This document shows, piece by piece, positions 17,026 to 25,354 of a DNA stretch of 63,533 nucleotides. The notes under the pieces are model-generated. The model did no database searches and was not told the DNA's origin. It was given only the letters and a program-made list of their open reading frames with translations. Position 1 is the stretch's first letter. Each line of letters starts with the position of its first letter. The position numbers were made by a program, and so were the translations under genes. The stretch covers positions 1 through 63,533 of the forward strand of contig NZ_BCWB01000047.1 in assembly GCF_001592045.1 (NCBI RefSeq). Direction: 5' to 3'. The stretch is from Thermobifida fusca NBRC 14071 = JCM 3263 (GTDB lineage: Bacteria > Actinomycetota > Actinomycetes > Streptosporangiales > Streptosporangiaceae).

Positions 17026-18570
17026 CTAGTCGCGTTCGATGGTCGTGGCCAGTGGTTTCTCTTTGACCAGGGTCAACAGGGCGGCCGCGACGAGACCCAG
17101 CGGGGAGAGCACCAGGAACAAGGGGATGAGAGCGTCATTGTACGAGTCGATGACGACCTGGCGGAGAGAATCGGGCAGTCTGTGCACCAGCTCGGGGGTG
17201 AGGGACGACGTGGTGCCCCCGGAGGGGAGTGCGGCTCCCCCGGGAAGGCGTTCCGTCAGGAAGTCCATGAGGCGCACGGTGAAGAGGCTGCCCACGATCG
17301 CCGAGCCCAGGGACGCCCCGATCTGGCGGAAGAAGTTGTTGGCGGCGGTCGCCGTCCCCACCTGGGAGAGCGGGAACGCGTTCTGCACCATCAGGACGAG
17401 CAGTTGCATGCTCGACCCCAGTCCGATGCCGACGACGACAAGGTAGCCGCAGATGGCCCAGATCGGCGTGGTGGGGGTGACGGTCGACAGGAGCAGGAGC
17501 CCTGCGGTGACGATCAAGGACCCGCCCACGGGGATCCACTTGTAGCGCCCGGTGCGGCTGACGAACTGTCCTGTGCCGATCGAGGTGACCAGCAGGCCGC
17601 CCATCATGGGGGTCATGAGCAGGCCCGCCACGGTGGCCTCGGTCCCGGTGGCCATCTGCACATAGGTCGGGACGTAGCCGAGGATGCCGAACATCATGAG
17701 GCCGGTGAGCAGCCCGGCAACCGTGGTGAGGACAAAGGTGCGGTCGCGGAACAGGTGGAGCGGGATGATGGGTTCAGCGGCGCGGTGCTCGGCCAGGATG
17801 AACAGGGCGGAGGAGACCACGGTGCCGAGGATGAGGCCGATGATCACCGGGGAGTTCCAGGTGTACTGACTGCCGCCCCACGTGCTGGTCAGGATCAGGC
17901 AGGTGGTGGCAGCGGCCAGGAACGCCATGCCCCACGCATCCACGTGCAGCCGTTCCGGACGCGGCCGGGGCAGGCGCAGGAGAAAAGCTGCGGCGGCCAA
18001 GGCGAGCAGGCCGAGGGGAATGTTGATCCAGAACGCCCAACGCCAGCCGATCCCTTCGGTGAACCAGCCGCCGAGGAGCGGACCGGCAACCGAGGAGACC
18101 GCGAATACCGCTCCGATGAACCCCGCATACCTGCCGCGCTGCCGGGCCGGGACGATGTCGGCGATGATGGCCTGGGACATGATCATCAGACCGCCGCCGC
18201 CGAGCCCTTGCACGACCCGGCCCGCGATCAGCCAGTCCATGGTGGGGGCCAGACCGCCGATCACCGAGCCCGCGATGAAGAGGGAGATGGCGGCGAGGAA
18301 AAGGCCTTTGCGGCCGATGAGGTCGCCGAGTTTGCCGTAGATCGGCATCATGATGGTCGACGCCAAGATGAAGGCCGTCATCACCCACAGCATCTGGTCG
18401 ACACCGTTGAGCTCGCCGACCATGGTGGGCAGGGCGGTACTCAACACGGTCTGGTTGAGCGAGGCCAGCAGCATCGCCAGCATCAAGGCGAGGAAGATCA
18501 GGACGACGCTGCGCCGGGTGATAGGGGCCGGGCTTGTCTCGGAGGAGTCCGAGCGGGCAGGCACGGTCAT
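17026..18570 (-). CDS. DHA2-family (EmrB/QacA) multidrug efflux MFS transporter
   Basis: A 514-aa drug:proton antiporter with about 14 transmembrane helices. It has the DHA2 opening LASLNQTVLSTALPTMVGEL, motif A GKLGDLIGRKGLF, and motif C-like AVSSVAGPLLGGWFTEGIGWRWAFWINIPLG, written here in parts of one loop and helix 5. Family members export antiseptics, dyes or antibiotics. Its ATG overlaps the TGA of the upstream TetR gene (ATGA), so the two are coupled, and the TetR protein probably represses both. Confidence 0.9.
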   Translation of the reverse strand: MTVPARSDSSETSPAPITRRSVVLIFLALMLAMLLASLNQTVLSTALPTMVGELNGVDQMLWVMTAFILASTIMMPIYGKLGDLIGRKGLFLAAISLFIAGSVIGGLAPTMDWLIAGRVVQGLGGGGLMIMSQAIIADIVPARQRGRYAGFIGAVFAVSSVAGPLLGGWFTEGIGWRWAFWINIPLGLLALAAAAFLLRLPRPRPERLHVDAWGMAFLAAATTCLILTSTWGGSQYTWNSPVIIGLILGTVVSSALFILAEHRAAEPIIPLHLFRDRTFVLTTVAGLLTGLMMFGILGYVPTYVQMATGTEATVAGLLMTPMMGGLLVTSIGTGQFVSRTGRYKWIPVGGSLIVTAGLLLLSTVTPTTPIWAICGYLVVVGIGLGSSMQLLVLMVQNAFPLSQVGTATAANNFFRQIGASLGSAIVGSLFTVRLMDFLTERLPGGAALPSGGTTSSLTPELVHRLPDSLRQVVIDSYNDALIPLFLVLSPLGLVAAALLTLVKEKPLATTIERD

Positions 18571-19226
18571 TGGAGCTTCTGTATCACCTTTCTCAGTAAT
18601 TCCACCGTCTGGTCGAAGTGGTGTTCGGTTTCCTCGAGGGATGCGGCGTGGTGGTCCGCGGACTTGTGGATGGCGAAGCGGATGGCGCCAGCGCAGATCG
18701 CGACGATCATGCGGGCCGCGTCTTCGATGTCGAGGGAGCCGTCGCTGAACCGGGGGTCCGACTCCAAATGCCGGGCCACGATGCGGCCTAGCCGCTGTTC
18801 GACGAGGGAGAAGCGTTCAAGCTGGCGGCGCCGGAGCTGCGGGTAGCGGATCACGGCTTCCCGGATCTGGTCGCGGGTGTTTCCGCTGAGCGTCGCCGAG
18901 AACACCGAGCGGACCAGGTTGGTCACGTCCGCGAGGAGGTCGCCCGTGGGTTCGCGGTCCATGAGGGACTCCATTGCCGCGTCCTCGGCGACGCTGTCCT
19001 GGACGTCCCGGAGGCCCAAGATCGCGTCTTCCTTGGTGGGGAAGTAGTTGAAGAACGTCCGTGGGGAGACGTTGGCTTCGGCGCTGACCTCCGCGACGGT
19101 GACGTTGTCGATCCCGTATTCCAGGGCGCGGCGGAGGGCTGCCCGGTGGATCGCTTCCCTGGTCTGCCGCTGTTTGCGCGCTCGAAGGGTTTCGCCGCTG
19201 GACCGTGCCGTCTTTGCCTCACTCAT
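18567..19226 (-). CDS. TetR family transcriptional regulator
   Basis: A 219-aa repressor. The N-terminal HTH (about 20-65) has TREAIHRAALRRALEYGIDNVTVAEV, then EANVSPRTFFNYFPTKEDAIL, the TetR recognition-helix signature. The C-terminal ligand-binding domain is all-helical and variable. It heads a two-gene operon with the DHA2 pump, and a perfect palindrome lies 26 bp before its start, fitting autorepression relieved by a pump substrate. The ligand is unknown. Confidence 0.9.
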   Translation of the reverse strand: MSEAKTARSSGETLRARKQRQTREAIHRAALRRALEYGIDNVTVAEVSAEANVSPRTFFNYFPTKEDAILGLRDVQDSVAEDAAMESLMDREPTGDLLADVTNLVRSVFSATLSGNTRDQIREAVIRYPQLRRRQLERFSLVEQRLGRIVARHLESDPRFSDGSLDIEDAARMIVAICAGAIRFAIHKSADHHAASLEETEHHFDQTVELLRKVIQKLQ

Positions 19227-19251
19227 GGGGGTAGTTTGTCACTCACAAAAA

Positions 19252-19267
19252 ATTGCATGAATGCAAT
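19252..19267. promoter_or_regulatory. Palindromic operator upstream of the TetR-DHA2 operon
   Basis: ATTGCATGAATGCAAT is a perfect inverted repeat with a 2-bp centre, 26-41 bp upstream of the tetR start. A related ATGATGCATG lies at about 19283-19292. Size and location fit a TetR dimer site. Confidence 0.65.
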
Positions 19268-19900
19268 CTTACACCTGAGCAATGATGCATGTCTGCAAAA
19301 ATCACCCTCAGTGGTGTGATGTTCCCGATACGGCTTTGGTCTGCAGGCACAGCAGCGCAGCCTCGGGGGACACAGGGGAATCCGCTGGTGCGTGGGGTCT
19401 TCCAGGCGGTGTCGGCTCTCCAGTGCGGTAGGCGTCCCTGGGACGCCAGGGTGCTGGCGTGGGGGAGCAGTCGATCATGCCGGCGCGTGGAGTGCACCGC
19501 AGCACATCCGGTCACAGTTGTTCCGCTATGGGAAACCCCTACGGGCAGGTCCGCTGAGGTGCAGGTCTCGTTGACCGTTGTCCGTGGCTCTTGCGCTCAA
19601 TCACCGGGAGGCAACTGCGCAACAAGTCCGGGATGAGGGCTTTTTCAGGGCGGTGCAGACCAGCGCCCAGGCGGGCGCGGAAAGTGCCGAGTACTGCCTC
19701 AAAGTCTGAAGCGCGGAACAGGTGGGCGCGAATGGCTGCTGGGCGCATGCTGCTGGCCCGCGGTGTTTCCGTCGGTCAGTTTTCCTCTGCGGCTGCGAGA
19801 AGAAGTGTCACCGACACGGTTTCCGTAAGTGAAATATCAGTTACGGATAGTGATATAAAGAGGTCGCTGGGGTACCACCGATCTCTTGCAAGGAGCACCG
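19268..19900. other. Intergenic region with promoter-like inverted repeat before the WxL-like gene
   Basis: No gene is supported in this 630-bp stretch. At 19822-19847, TCCGTAA and TTACGGA form an inverted repeat with a 12-bp centre, followed by AT-rich GATAGTGATATAAAG (19846-19860), a likely promoter or operator region for the gene at 19901. Confidence 0.45.
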
Positions 19901-20437
19901 ATGCGCATTTCCAGAATGGCTGGCATCGCAGCAGCGACCACCGCCCTCGTTGCCGCCGCGGCAGTTCCGGCAGCCGCAGACACCACGGCGAGCACGACGA
20001 CGACCTTTGCGGTGACCGCTGCGGAGCTGGCCATCACCGCTCCCACGACCGCGACCCTGCCCGACGCGACCCCTGGAGGCTCCACCTCCGGTGCCCTGGG
20101 CACGGTCAGCGTGACTGACGGCCGCGCCGCGCTCGACGCGAGCTGGGTCGCTACTGCCACCCTGGACGCGCCGTTCACCACCGGAACGGGAACAACGCCG
20201 GAGACGATCCCCGCGGCGAACGTCACCTACGATCCCGGGGCCGCGATCGACCCCACTCCGCCCGGGGAGTTCACTCCTGGAAGCCCGGGGACCCTGGACT
20301 CCCCTGTCACCGCGATGAGCCACACCACCGGCTCGGGAGCCAACTCGGTGTCCTGGAATCCGACACTGACCATCGCAGTCCCCAGCGGGGCTGTTGCGGG
20401 CACCTACACCGGCACGGTGGTGCACTCGGTTGCGTAG
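19901..20437 (+). CDS. Secreted WxL-like surface protein
   Basis: A 178-aa secreted protein. ATG at 19901 has AAGGAG at ideal distance and starts a signal peptide ending near AAADTTAS. The mature part is beta-rich and Thr-rich; its C-terminal region (SGANSVSWNPTLTIAVP, then AGTYTGTVVHSVA) resembles WxL-type cell-surface domains, which bind the wall non-covalently in Gram-positives. A DUF916-like partner follows immediately, the same pairing seen in WxL loci of Firmicutes. The family call is moderate because WxL motifs are degenerate here. Confidence 0.6.
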   Translation: MRISRMAGIAAATTALVAAAAVPAAADTTASTTTTFAVTAAELAITAPTTATLPDATPGGSTSGALGTVSVTDGRAALDASWVATATLDAPFTTGTGTTPETIPAANVTYDPGAAIDPTPPGEFTPGSPGTLDSPVTAMSHTTGSGANSVSWNPTLTIAVPSGAVAGTYTGTVVHSVA

Positions 20438-20441
20438 CCCC

Positions 20442-21467
20442 GTGCGAGCCGGTGTGATGACCGTCCTCGCCGCACTGCTCGGCCTGGCCGCTGCGCTGCT
20501 CGTTCCTGTCCACGCCAGCGCGGCGGCCACGCCGGCCCGCCCCGCGGACGGTCAGGGAAACATCGGCATTCAGCTGCTGGAAGCCCCGGTCAACCGCAGG
20601 GACGACCCGAGGGCGCACCTCTACATCGTCGACCATGTCAAACCGGGAACCACCATCGAACGGCGGGTGAAGGTCAGCAACGACACTGGGGAGCGCCGCC
20701 AGTTCGAGCTCTACCCCGCCTCCGCGGAGATCAAGAACGGCGCGTTCACTTTCGCCCCGGGCCGCACCGCCAACGAACTGGCGGAATGGACCAGTGTCGC
20801 TCCTGAGAAACCGGTCCTCGACCCCCACGAGAGCATCGAAGCGACCGTCACCATCGCGGTTCCCGAGGATGCGGCGGAAGGGGAACGCTACGCCGTGGTG
20901 TGGGCGCAGAGCAGCGTCCCGCCCGACGAGAAGCACAATGTCGGGCACACCCACCGAGTGGGAGTGCGGATCTACCTGAGCGTCGGGCCAGGCGGGGAGC
21001 CTCCCTCAGATTTCGAGATCACCGATCTCACCGCACAACGCGACGATGAAGGCCGCCCCAGCATCATCGCTCAGGTCCGCAACACGGGTGGTCGGGCTTT
21101 GGACCTGCGTGGCGAACTTCGCCTCACCGAAGGCCCCGGGGGGTTGAGCGCGGGACCGTATCCGACTGGGACTGCCGTCACCCTGCAACCCGGCGAGACC
21201 GGGAAGGTCGCCGTGCCGCTCACCGAAGAGCTGCCGGATGGACCGTGGCGCGCGGAACTCCTCCTCCGAAGCGGCAAGGTGGAGCGCACGGCTGCCGCCG
21301 AGGTGGTCTTCCCAGAACCGGGAAGCGTCGTCAGCCTCACCCTCCTGCGTGCCTGGAGCGATCTGACGTGGTACGTCGTCGCTGCAGCCCTGATGTTCGC
21401 GGTGTTTACCGTGGCGTTGGCCCTGGTAGTGCGACGGAAGCGGCTCAGCGTCCCGGCCCGGGACTGA
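20442..21467 (+). CDS. DUF916/WxLIP-like membrane-anchored surface protein
   Basis: A protein of about 341 aa with signal peptide (ending HASAAA), an N-terminal immunoglobulin-like DUF916-type domain (IVDHVKPGTTIERRVKVSNDTGER, FELYPASAEI, WTSVAPEKPVLDPHESIEATVTIAVPEDA), a second beta domain (about 185-290), then one C-terminal helix (WYVVAAALMFAVFTVALALVV) and a basic tail. This is the usual layout of WxL-interacting proteins. The start is uncertain: TTG 20430, GTG 20442 and ATG 20457 are all possible and none has a clear ribosome binding site, so coupling to the preceding stop at 20437 is likely. Confidence 0.65.
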   Translation: MRAGVMTVLAALLGLAAALLVPVHASAAATPARPADGQGNIGIQLLEAPVNRRDDPRAHLYIVDHVKPGTTIERRVKVSNDTGERRQFELYPASAEIKNGAFTFAPGRTANELAEWTSVAPEKPVLDPHESIEATVTIAVPEDAAEGERYAVVWAQSSVPPDEKHNVGHTHRVGVRIYLSVGPGGEPPSDFEITDLTAQRDDEGRPSIIAQVRNTGGRALDLRGELRLTEGPGGLSAGPYPTGTAVTLQPGETGKVAVPLTEELPDGPWRAELLLRSGKVERTAAAEVVFPEPGSVVSLTLLRAWSDLTWYVVAAALMFAVFTVALALVVRRKRLSVPARD

Positions 21468-21573
21468 TCGGCGATACAGGTGTCCGCACCGCTCACTCCC
21501 CGGTGCGGCGTGCCCTCGGCAAAGCCAGACAAAGGAGGTGTTCGCCCAGACACACACTCTTTCGATGACGGTA

Positions 21574-21618
21574 GGGCCCTCTTGCTCCGTAGTTCCGTCC
21601 AACGGGGCAGGAGGGCCC
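21574..21618 (+). terminator. Long hairpin terminator after the WxL/DUF916-like pair
   Basis: Arms at 21574-21589 (GGGCCCTCTTGCTCCG) and 21603-21618 pair over 16 positions with two G-T wobbles, around a 13-nt loop. No T-tract follows. It separates the surface-protein pair from the hydrolase gene. Confidence 0.65.
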
Positions 21619-21797
21619 GTCATATTTCGGAATAGAGAAGGGAATTGTCTCGATGTTTGCCCAGAAGGTCCGGGCATCTACACGGCCTTCCGGCTGGTGA
21701 ATTCTGTGAAAAATACGCCATCTATTGATATGTCTGACTTTGGGAACCATTGATCAGATTGGGGATCAGTGGAATCACCAGTCTCCTTAGCCCGGTG

Positions 21798-21826
21798 TTG
21801 ACACTCCAATAATCCAATCGAATATT
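21798..21826 (+). promoter_or_regulatory. Sigma-70-like promoter of the secreted hydrolase gene
   Basis: A consensus -35 TTGACA (21798-21803) is followed after 17 bp by AATATT (21821-21826), four of six matches to TATAAT. Transcription would begin near 21833, about 48 nt before the start codon. Confidence 0.6.
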
Positions 21827-21875
21827 TGACCGCAGATCGGAAAATCCAGAAAAGTCCGCAATGGTTATTGGAGTG
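21802..21875. repeat. Inverted repeat spanning the hydrolase promoter and ribosome binding site
   Basis: CACTCCAATAA (21802-21812) overlaps the -35 element. Its exact complement TTATTGGAGTG (21865-21875) lies at the ribosome binding site of the gene at 21881. Allowing one bulge, the match runs about five bases further inward. Centres are 63 bp apart, six helical turns. The arrangement suggests paired operator half-sites, possibly with looping. Confidence 0.6.
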
Positions 21876-21880
21876 GAGAG

Positions 21881-22738
21881 ATGAGAGCGCGCGCCCTGGA
21901 GCGCCGTGCAGCAACCCTCCTCGCCGGTCTGCTGGCGGCAGCCCTCCTGATACCCGTCACTTCGAGCACAGCCGTTGCCGCCTCCGGCACCGGCCCCTAC
22001 CCGGCGGAATACGTGACCACCCTGCGGCTGCGGAACCACACCATCTTCCGGCCGGCCACTTTGCCCAGCAACGAGAAGCTGCCCATCGTCGTGTGGGGGA
22101 ACGGCGCCTGCCTAGCCAACGGCACGATGTTCGAGAACATCCTCCTCGAGTTCGCCTCCCACGGCTTCCTCGTCATCGCGAACGGCCGCCCGAACGGCTT
22201 CGGCCGGACCGATGCCGCCATGCTGACCGAGGCGATCGACTGGGCGATCGAAGAGAACAGCCGCCTGCTCAGCCCGTACCGCGGCAAACTCGACACCACC
22301 AAGATCGCGGCCATGGGGCAGTCCTGCGGCGGCCTCGAAGTCTACGAGATCGCCGACGACCCGCGGATCACCACGACCGTCCTGTGGAACAGCGGCCTGC
22401 TCAGCGACCGTGACAACCACCTGCTGACCCACCTGCACGCCCCCATCGCCTACTTCACCGGCGGCCCCAGCGACATTGCCTACGCCAACGCCGTCGACGA
22501 CTGGGGGCGCCTGCCCGCCGGACTCCCGGCCTTCATGGGCCACCTGGACGTCGGCCACTACGGCACTTTCGGCCAGCCCAACGGCGGCGAGTACGGCCGG
22601 GTCGGTGTCCAATGGCTGAAGTGGCAGCTCAAAGGCGACCAGAATGCCCGCCAGCAGTTCGTCGGACCCCACTGCGGCTTGTGCACCCACCCTGAGTGGG
22701 ATGTGGCGCAGAAGAACCTCGGCTCAAGGGTTCCCTGA
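21881..22738 (+). CDS. Secreted alpha/beta hydrolase
   Basis: A 285-aa secreted hydrolase. The signal peptide runs to about residue 34 (AVAAS). The nucleophile elbow is GQSCGG with Ser148; GHLDVGHYGTF near residues 220-230 supplies the probable catalytic His; an Asp in the 190-210 region (GGPSDIAYANAVDDW) is the likely third member. WGNGACLANG near 72-81 would form the oxyanion-hole loop. Two Cys in the C-terminus (GPHCGLCTH) may form a disulfide. The elbow differs from the GHSMGG of Thermobifida cutinases, so I do not call it a cutinase; esterase or lipase activity is plausible. The start follows GGAGAG. Confidence 0.8.
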   Translation: MRARALERRAATLLAGLLAAALLIPVTSSTAVAASGTGPYPAEYVTTLRLRNHTIFRPATLPSNEKLPIVVWGNGACLANGTMFENILLEFASHGFLVIANGRPNGFGRTDAAMLTEAIDWAIEENSRLLSPYRGKLDTTKIAAMGQSCGGLEVYEIADDPRITTTVLWNSGLLSDRDNHLLTHLHAPIAYFTGGPSDIAYANAVDDWGRLPAGLPAFMGHLDVGHYGTFGQPNGGEYGRVGVQWLKWQLKGDQNARQQFVGPHCGLCTHPEWDVAQKNLGSRVP

Positions 22739-23025
22739 CCCCCACTGGCTGTGGACTTCGCCGGCAGCGGAGCGGATTACGCCCGGCCCCTGGCCGTCGG
22801 GATCGCCCGCTACTCGCCCTGAAAGCCCAGGCTGCACATGGTGTGGCGGGGCTTTCGGTGGTTCTGGCAGTAGTCGTCGGGAGACGGACCGCATCCCTGG
22901 CGCTCCGCGGGCGGGGCGGGCGTTCTAAAGGCGGGATCCACCTCCCGCAAAACCGAATCCGATTCGGTAGTGTCGGTTGTCGTGACCTCCGCTCTCAACT
23001 GCGCCGTCTCATCGAGGACGAAACC

Positions 23026-23802
23026 ATGAGTGAACCCGCGGAAGCCTTCTACCTCCCCCTCGGGGACAACCGATACGAACCGACCCGCGCAACCGAAAGC
23101 CCGTGGGACTCCCAAGCCCAGCACGGTGGCCCGCCCACCGCGCTCCTCGGACACCTCCTCGACACCGCCGCCGGCCCCGACAAACGCTTGGCCCGCATCA
23201 CCGCAGACTTTCTCGGTGCCATCCCGCGCCGCCCCTTCCGCGTCGACACCGTCGAGATACGGCCAGGCCGACGGATCGCCCTCCTGGAAGCACGGATGGT
23301 CTTCGACGACCGTCCAGCAGTCGTCGCCCGGGCTTGGGCCATCGAAACCGGACCGACCCCGCCTGCCACTGGGGAACAGCTCCACCCGCCCGCCCTCGCC
23401 GACGCCGATCCGGCCCTCGACCTCACCGGGTGGGGCTACGGGGAAGCCATCGAATGGCGGTACACCCGGGGCGGCTACGGCACCGCCGACAGTGCCGCAG
23501 ACGTCTGGACCCGGGTCCGGATCCCCCTGATCGCGGGAGAAAAACTCACCGGACTGGCCCGCACCCTCGTAGTCGCGGACTCCGCCAACGGCGTCTCCGC
23601 GGCCCTGCCGATGGAGCACTGGCTGTTCATCCCGCCGTCCATCACCGTCACCCTGGCCCGCTTCCCCGACACCGAATGGGTGCACATGGCCTGCCGTTCC
23701 CACCTGTCCCCCGACGGGCTCGGCGTCTCCCACGCCACCCTGAGCGACACCGACGGCTACCTCGGGGAAGTCAGCCAACCGCTGCTCGTGCGGCCCCGCT
23801 GA
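23026..23802 (+). CDS. Acyl-CoA thioesterase family protein (TesB-like hotdog)
   Basis: A 258-aa double-hotdog protein. Diagnostic stretches are WDSQAQHGGPPTALLGHLL, ARITADFLGAIPRRPFRV and MEHWLFIPPSITVTLARFP. Family members hydrolyse acyl-CoA thioesters in the cytosol. ATG at 23026 follows GAGGA; the frame continues far upstream but without signal. A strong terminator hairpin (23814-23852) follows. The roughly 290 bp between it and the hydrolase gene show no gene. Confidence 0.8.
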   Translation: MSEPAEAFYLPLGDNRYEPTRATESPWDSQAQHGGPPTALLGHLLDTAAGPDKRLARITADFLGAIPRRPFRVDTVEIRPGRRIALLEARMVFDDRPAVVARAWAIETGPTPPATGEQLHPPALADADPALDLTGWGYGEAIEWRYTRGGYGTADSAADVWTRVRIPLIAGEKLTGLARTLVVADSANGVSAALPMEHWLFIPPSITVTLARFPDTEWVHMACRSHLSPDGLGVSHATLSDTDGYLGEVSQPLLVRPR

Positions 23803-23813
23803 GCACCGCACCG

Positions 23814-23852
23814 GGGAACGGCCCCGACCGCGCTGCCGCCGGGGCCGTTCCC
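23814..23852 (+). terminator. Terminator after the thioesterase gene
   Basis: Perfect 12-bp arms GGGAACGGCCCC (23814-23825) and GGGGCCGTTCCC (23841-23852), 12 bp after the stop codon. Confidence 0.75.
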
Positions 23853-24017
23853 TTCCCCGACACAGCCCTGCAGCAACCGCCGCCGCACCCGGACGGCGCC
23901 ACCACAGCAGAAGACGGTGTCCCTGCCCTCGGCCCGCCTGTCACGAAGGGCGAGCCAGAGGACGAGACCACCGCCGTGGGGTTCTCGATTTCCGGTTGGT
24001 GTTCTGCTGGAGAACAG

Positions 24018-24557
24018 TCAGCGCGCGTGCTCGCCGCGCGTCGGCTGCGGGATGTGCGCGCCTGAGGAGGAAACCTTCCGGGCCTCCTGGGTCTCCCGGG
24101 CCTCCCGGAGTCCGGCTTCATAACCCGACTGGTAGGACTCCTCGGCCTCCTGGATCGCCTCCTGCTCCTCTTCCACCGCGGCAGCAGACGACCAGCCCGC
24201 CGTCAACGCGTAGATCGCGAGCAGGTTGACACCGGTGACGACCAGCGACCACAGCGGGTTGGCGGCGAAGAACGCCAACTGCGCCACGATGTTGATCGCG
24301 AGCAGGACCACGCCGAGGGCACGTGCCCACCCCTTACGCGTGACGAGGGCGAACCCCGTCCCCAAGAGGAGCAGGCCCCACAGGCCCAGCAGGATGCCCC
24401 ACGGCGTCAAGTTGAAGAAAAAGGCCTCCCCACCGAAGCTGAACAGGTTGTCGGTCATGAACAGGGCAGCGACCCCCTGGATGAGGTTGATCGCCCCTGT
24501 CAGGAACAACAGGGTCGCGGCGAAGAGCATCCAGCCGCGGGAACGTGTCCGGTTCAT
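24018..24557 (-). CDS. DUF7144-like four-helix membrane protein
   Basis: A 179-aa membrane protein. Four hydrophobic segments occupy residues about 8-125, with the pattern WGILLGLWGLLLLGTGFALVTRKGWARALGV typical of actinobacterial DUF7144-like proteins. The C-terminal 50 residues are Glu/Gln-rich and charged (VEEEQEAIQEAEES), likely cytoplasmic and helical. The function is unknown. The start has GGGAAGG upstream. Confidence 0.65.
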   Translation of the reverse strand: MNRTRSRGWMLFAATLLFLTGAINLIQGVAALFMTDNLFSFGGEAFFFNLTPWGILLGLWGLLLLGTGFALVTRKGWARALGVVLLAINIVAQLAFFAANPLWSLVVTGVNLLAIYALTAGWSSAAAVEEEQEAIQEAEESYQSGYEAGLREARETQEARKVSSSGAHIPQPTRGEHAR

Positions 24558-24719
24558 TGCCTTCCCTTTCCCGTCACGGGCTTGTCCTAGGCCGGAGGCG
24601 AACAGAGGGGGACTGTCCCTCCCCTGTCGTTCCGCCCCTCTTCGCCAACTCCCCCGAAAGCGGACAAAGGTTCATGCAGCAAGGCAATGACTTTGCAAAG
24701 GACGGAGTGTTGCGTTCCC

Positions 24720-25169
24720 TCAGCCTGATGCGGATGCTCCACGGCCGTAACGCTCGGCGAGCGCGTTGAGCCCTACCGCGAACACGCCGTCGCCTATCAC
24801 CGACTCCAGCTCCCGCGCGGTCTCCGGAGAACAGTCGAACATCGCCGTCCACACCACCGTGCAGTGCCGGTCGTCGCGCGGCACCACCTCCAGCACCGCT
24901 CGATGGTTGGTGATCGGAAACGGCGGATCCGGCATCGTGTACACGAGACGACGCGCCGACTCGTCCCGCTCCACCAGCCGCTCCACCAGCTCCTCCTCGG
25001 TACCCGCACCGAAGACGCGCTCCGCCCCCGGGGTGTGCGGGGATGCGCCGCGCAGGGTCGGCGCGCTGACCTGCGGATGCCAGCGGTGGATCGCGGAAAA
25101 GTCACCGACAAGAGTCCAGACGTCCGCGGCCGGAGCAGCCACCTCAACACTGCGTCGTAGGGTCGCCAT
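24720..25169 (-). CDS. SRPBCC (START-like) family protein
   Basis: A 149-aa polyketide cyclase/START-like protein with the usual opening LRRSVEVAAPAADVWTLVGDFSAIHRWHP. A central strand TMPDPPFPITNHRAVLEV and the closing helix LESVIGDGVFAVGLNALAERYG complete the fold. Family members bind hydrophobic ligands; the ligand here is unknown. ATG at 25169 is chosen since the upstream extension lacks family similarity. Confidence 0.75.
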   Translation of the reverse strand: MATLRRSVEVAAPAADVWTLVGDFSAIHRWHPQVSAPTLRGASPHTPGAERVFGAGTEEELVERLVERDESARRLVYTMPDPPFPITNHRAVLEVVPRDDRHCTVVWTAMFDCSPETARELESVIGDGVFAVGLNALAERYGRGASASG

Positions 25170-25354
25170 GCCTCGAGTATTCGACACCCGAACGGCGGCA
25201 TCCCGGAGGCGCGCCCAGCGACAGGACACCGCTTATCCGGCGTTTGCCCTAGTCACTCACGGTTAGAAGGACGCACACATCGTGGGCAGCCCATCGGTGA
25301 CTGGATGTGGAGGGCGGTGGGCTGCCGTGCCGAGCCAACGAGGAGGGTGTCCCA

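Noticed and set aside
21881-22738. Cutinase/PET hydrolase
   Set aside because: The nucleophile elbow is GQSCGG and the surrounding sequence differs from the Thermobifida cutinases I know, so only alpha/beta hydrolase is supported.
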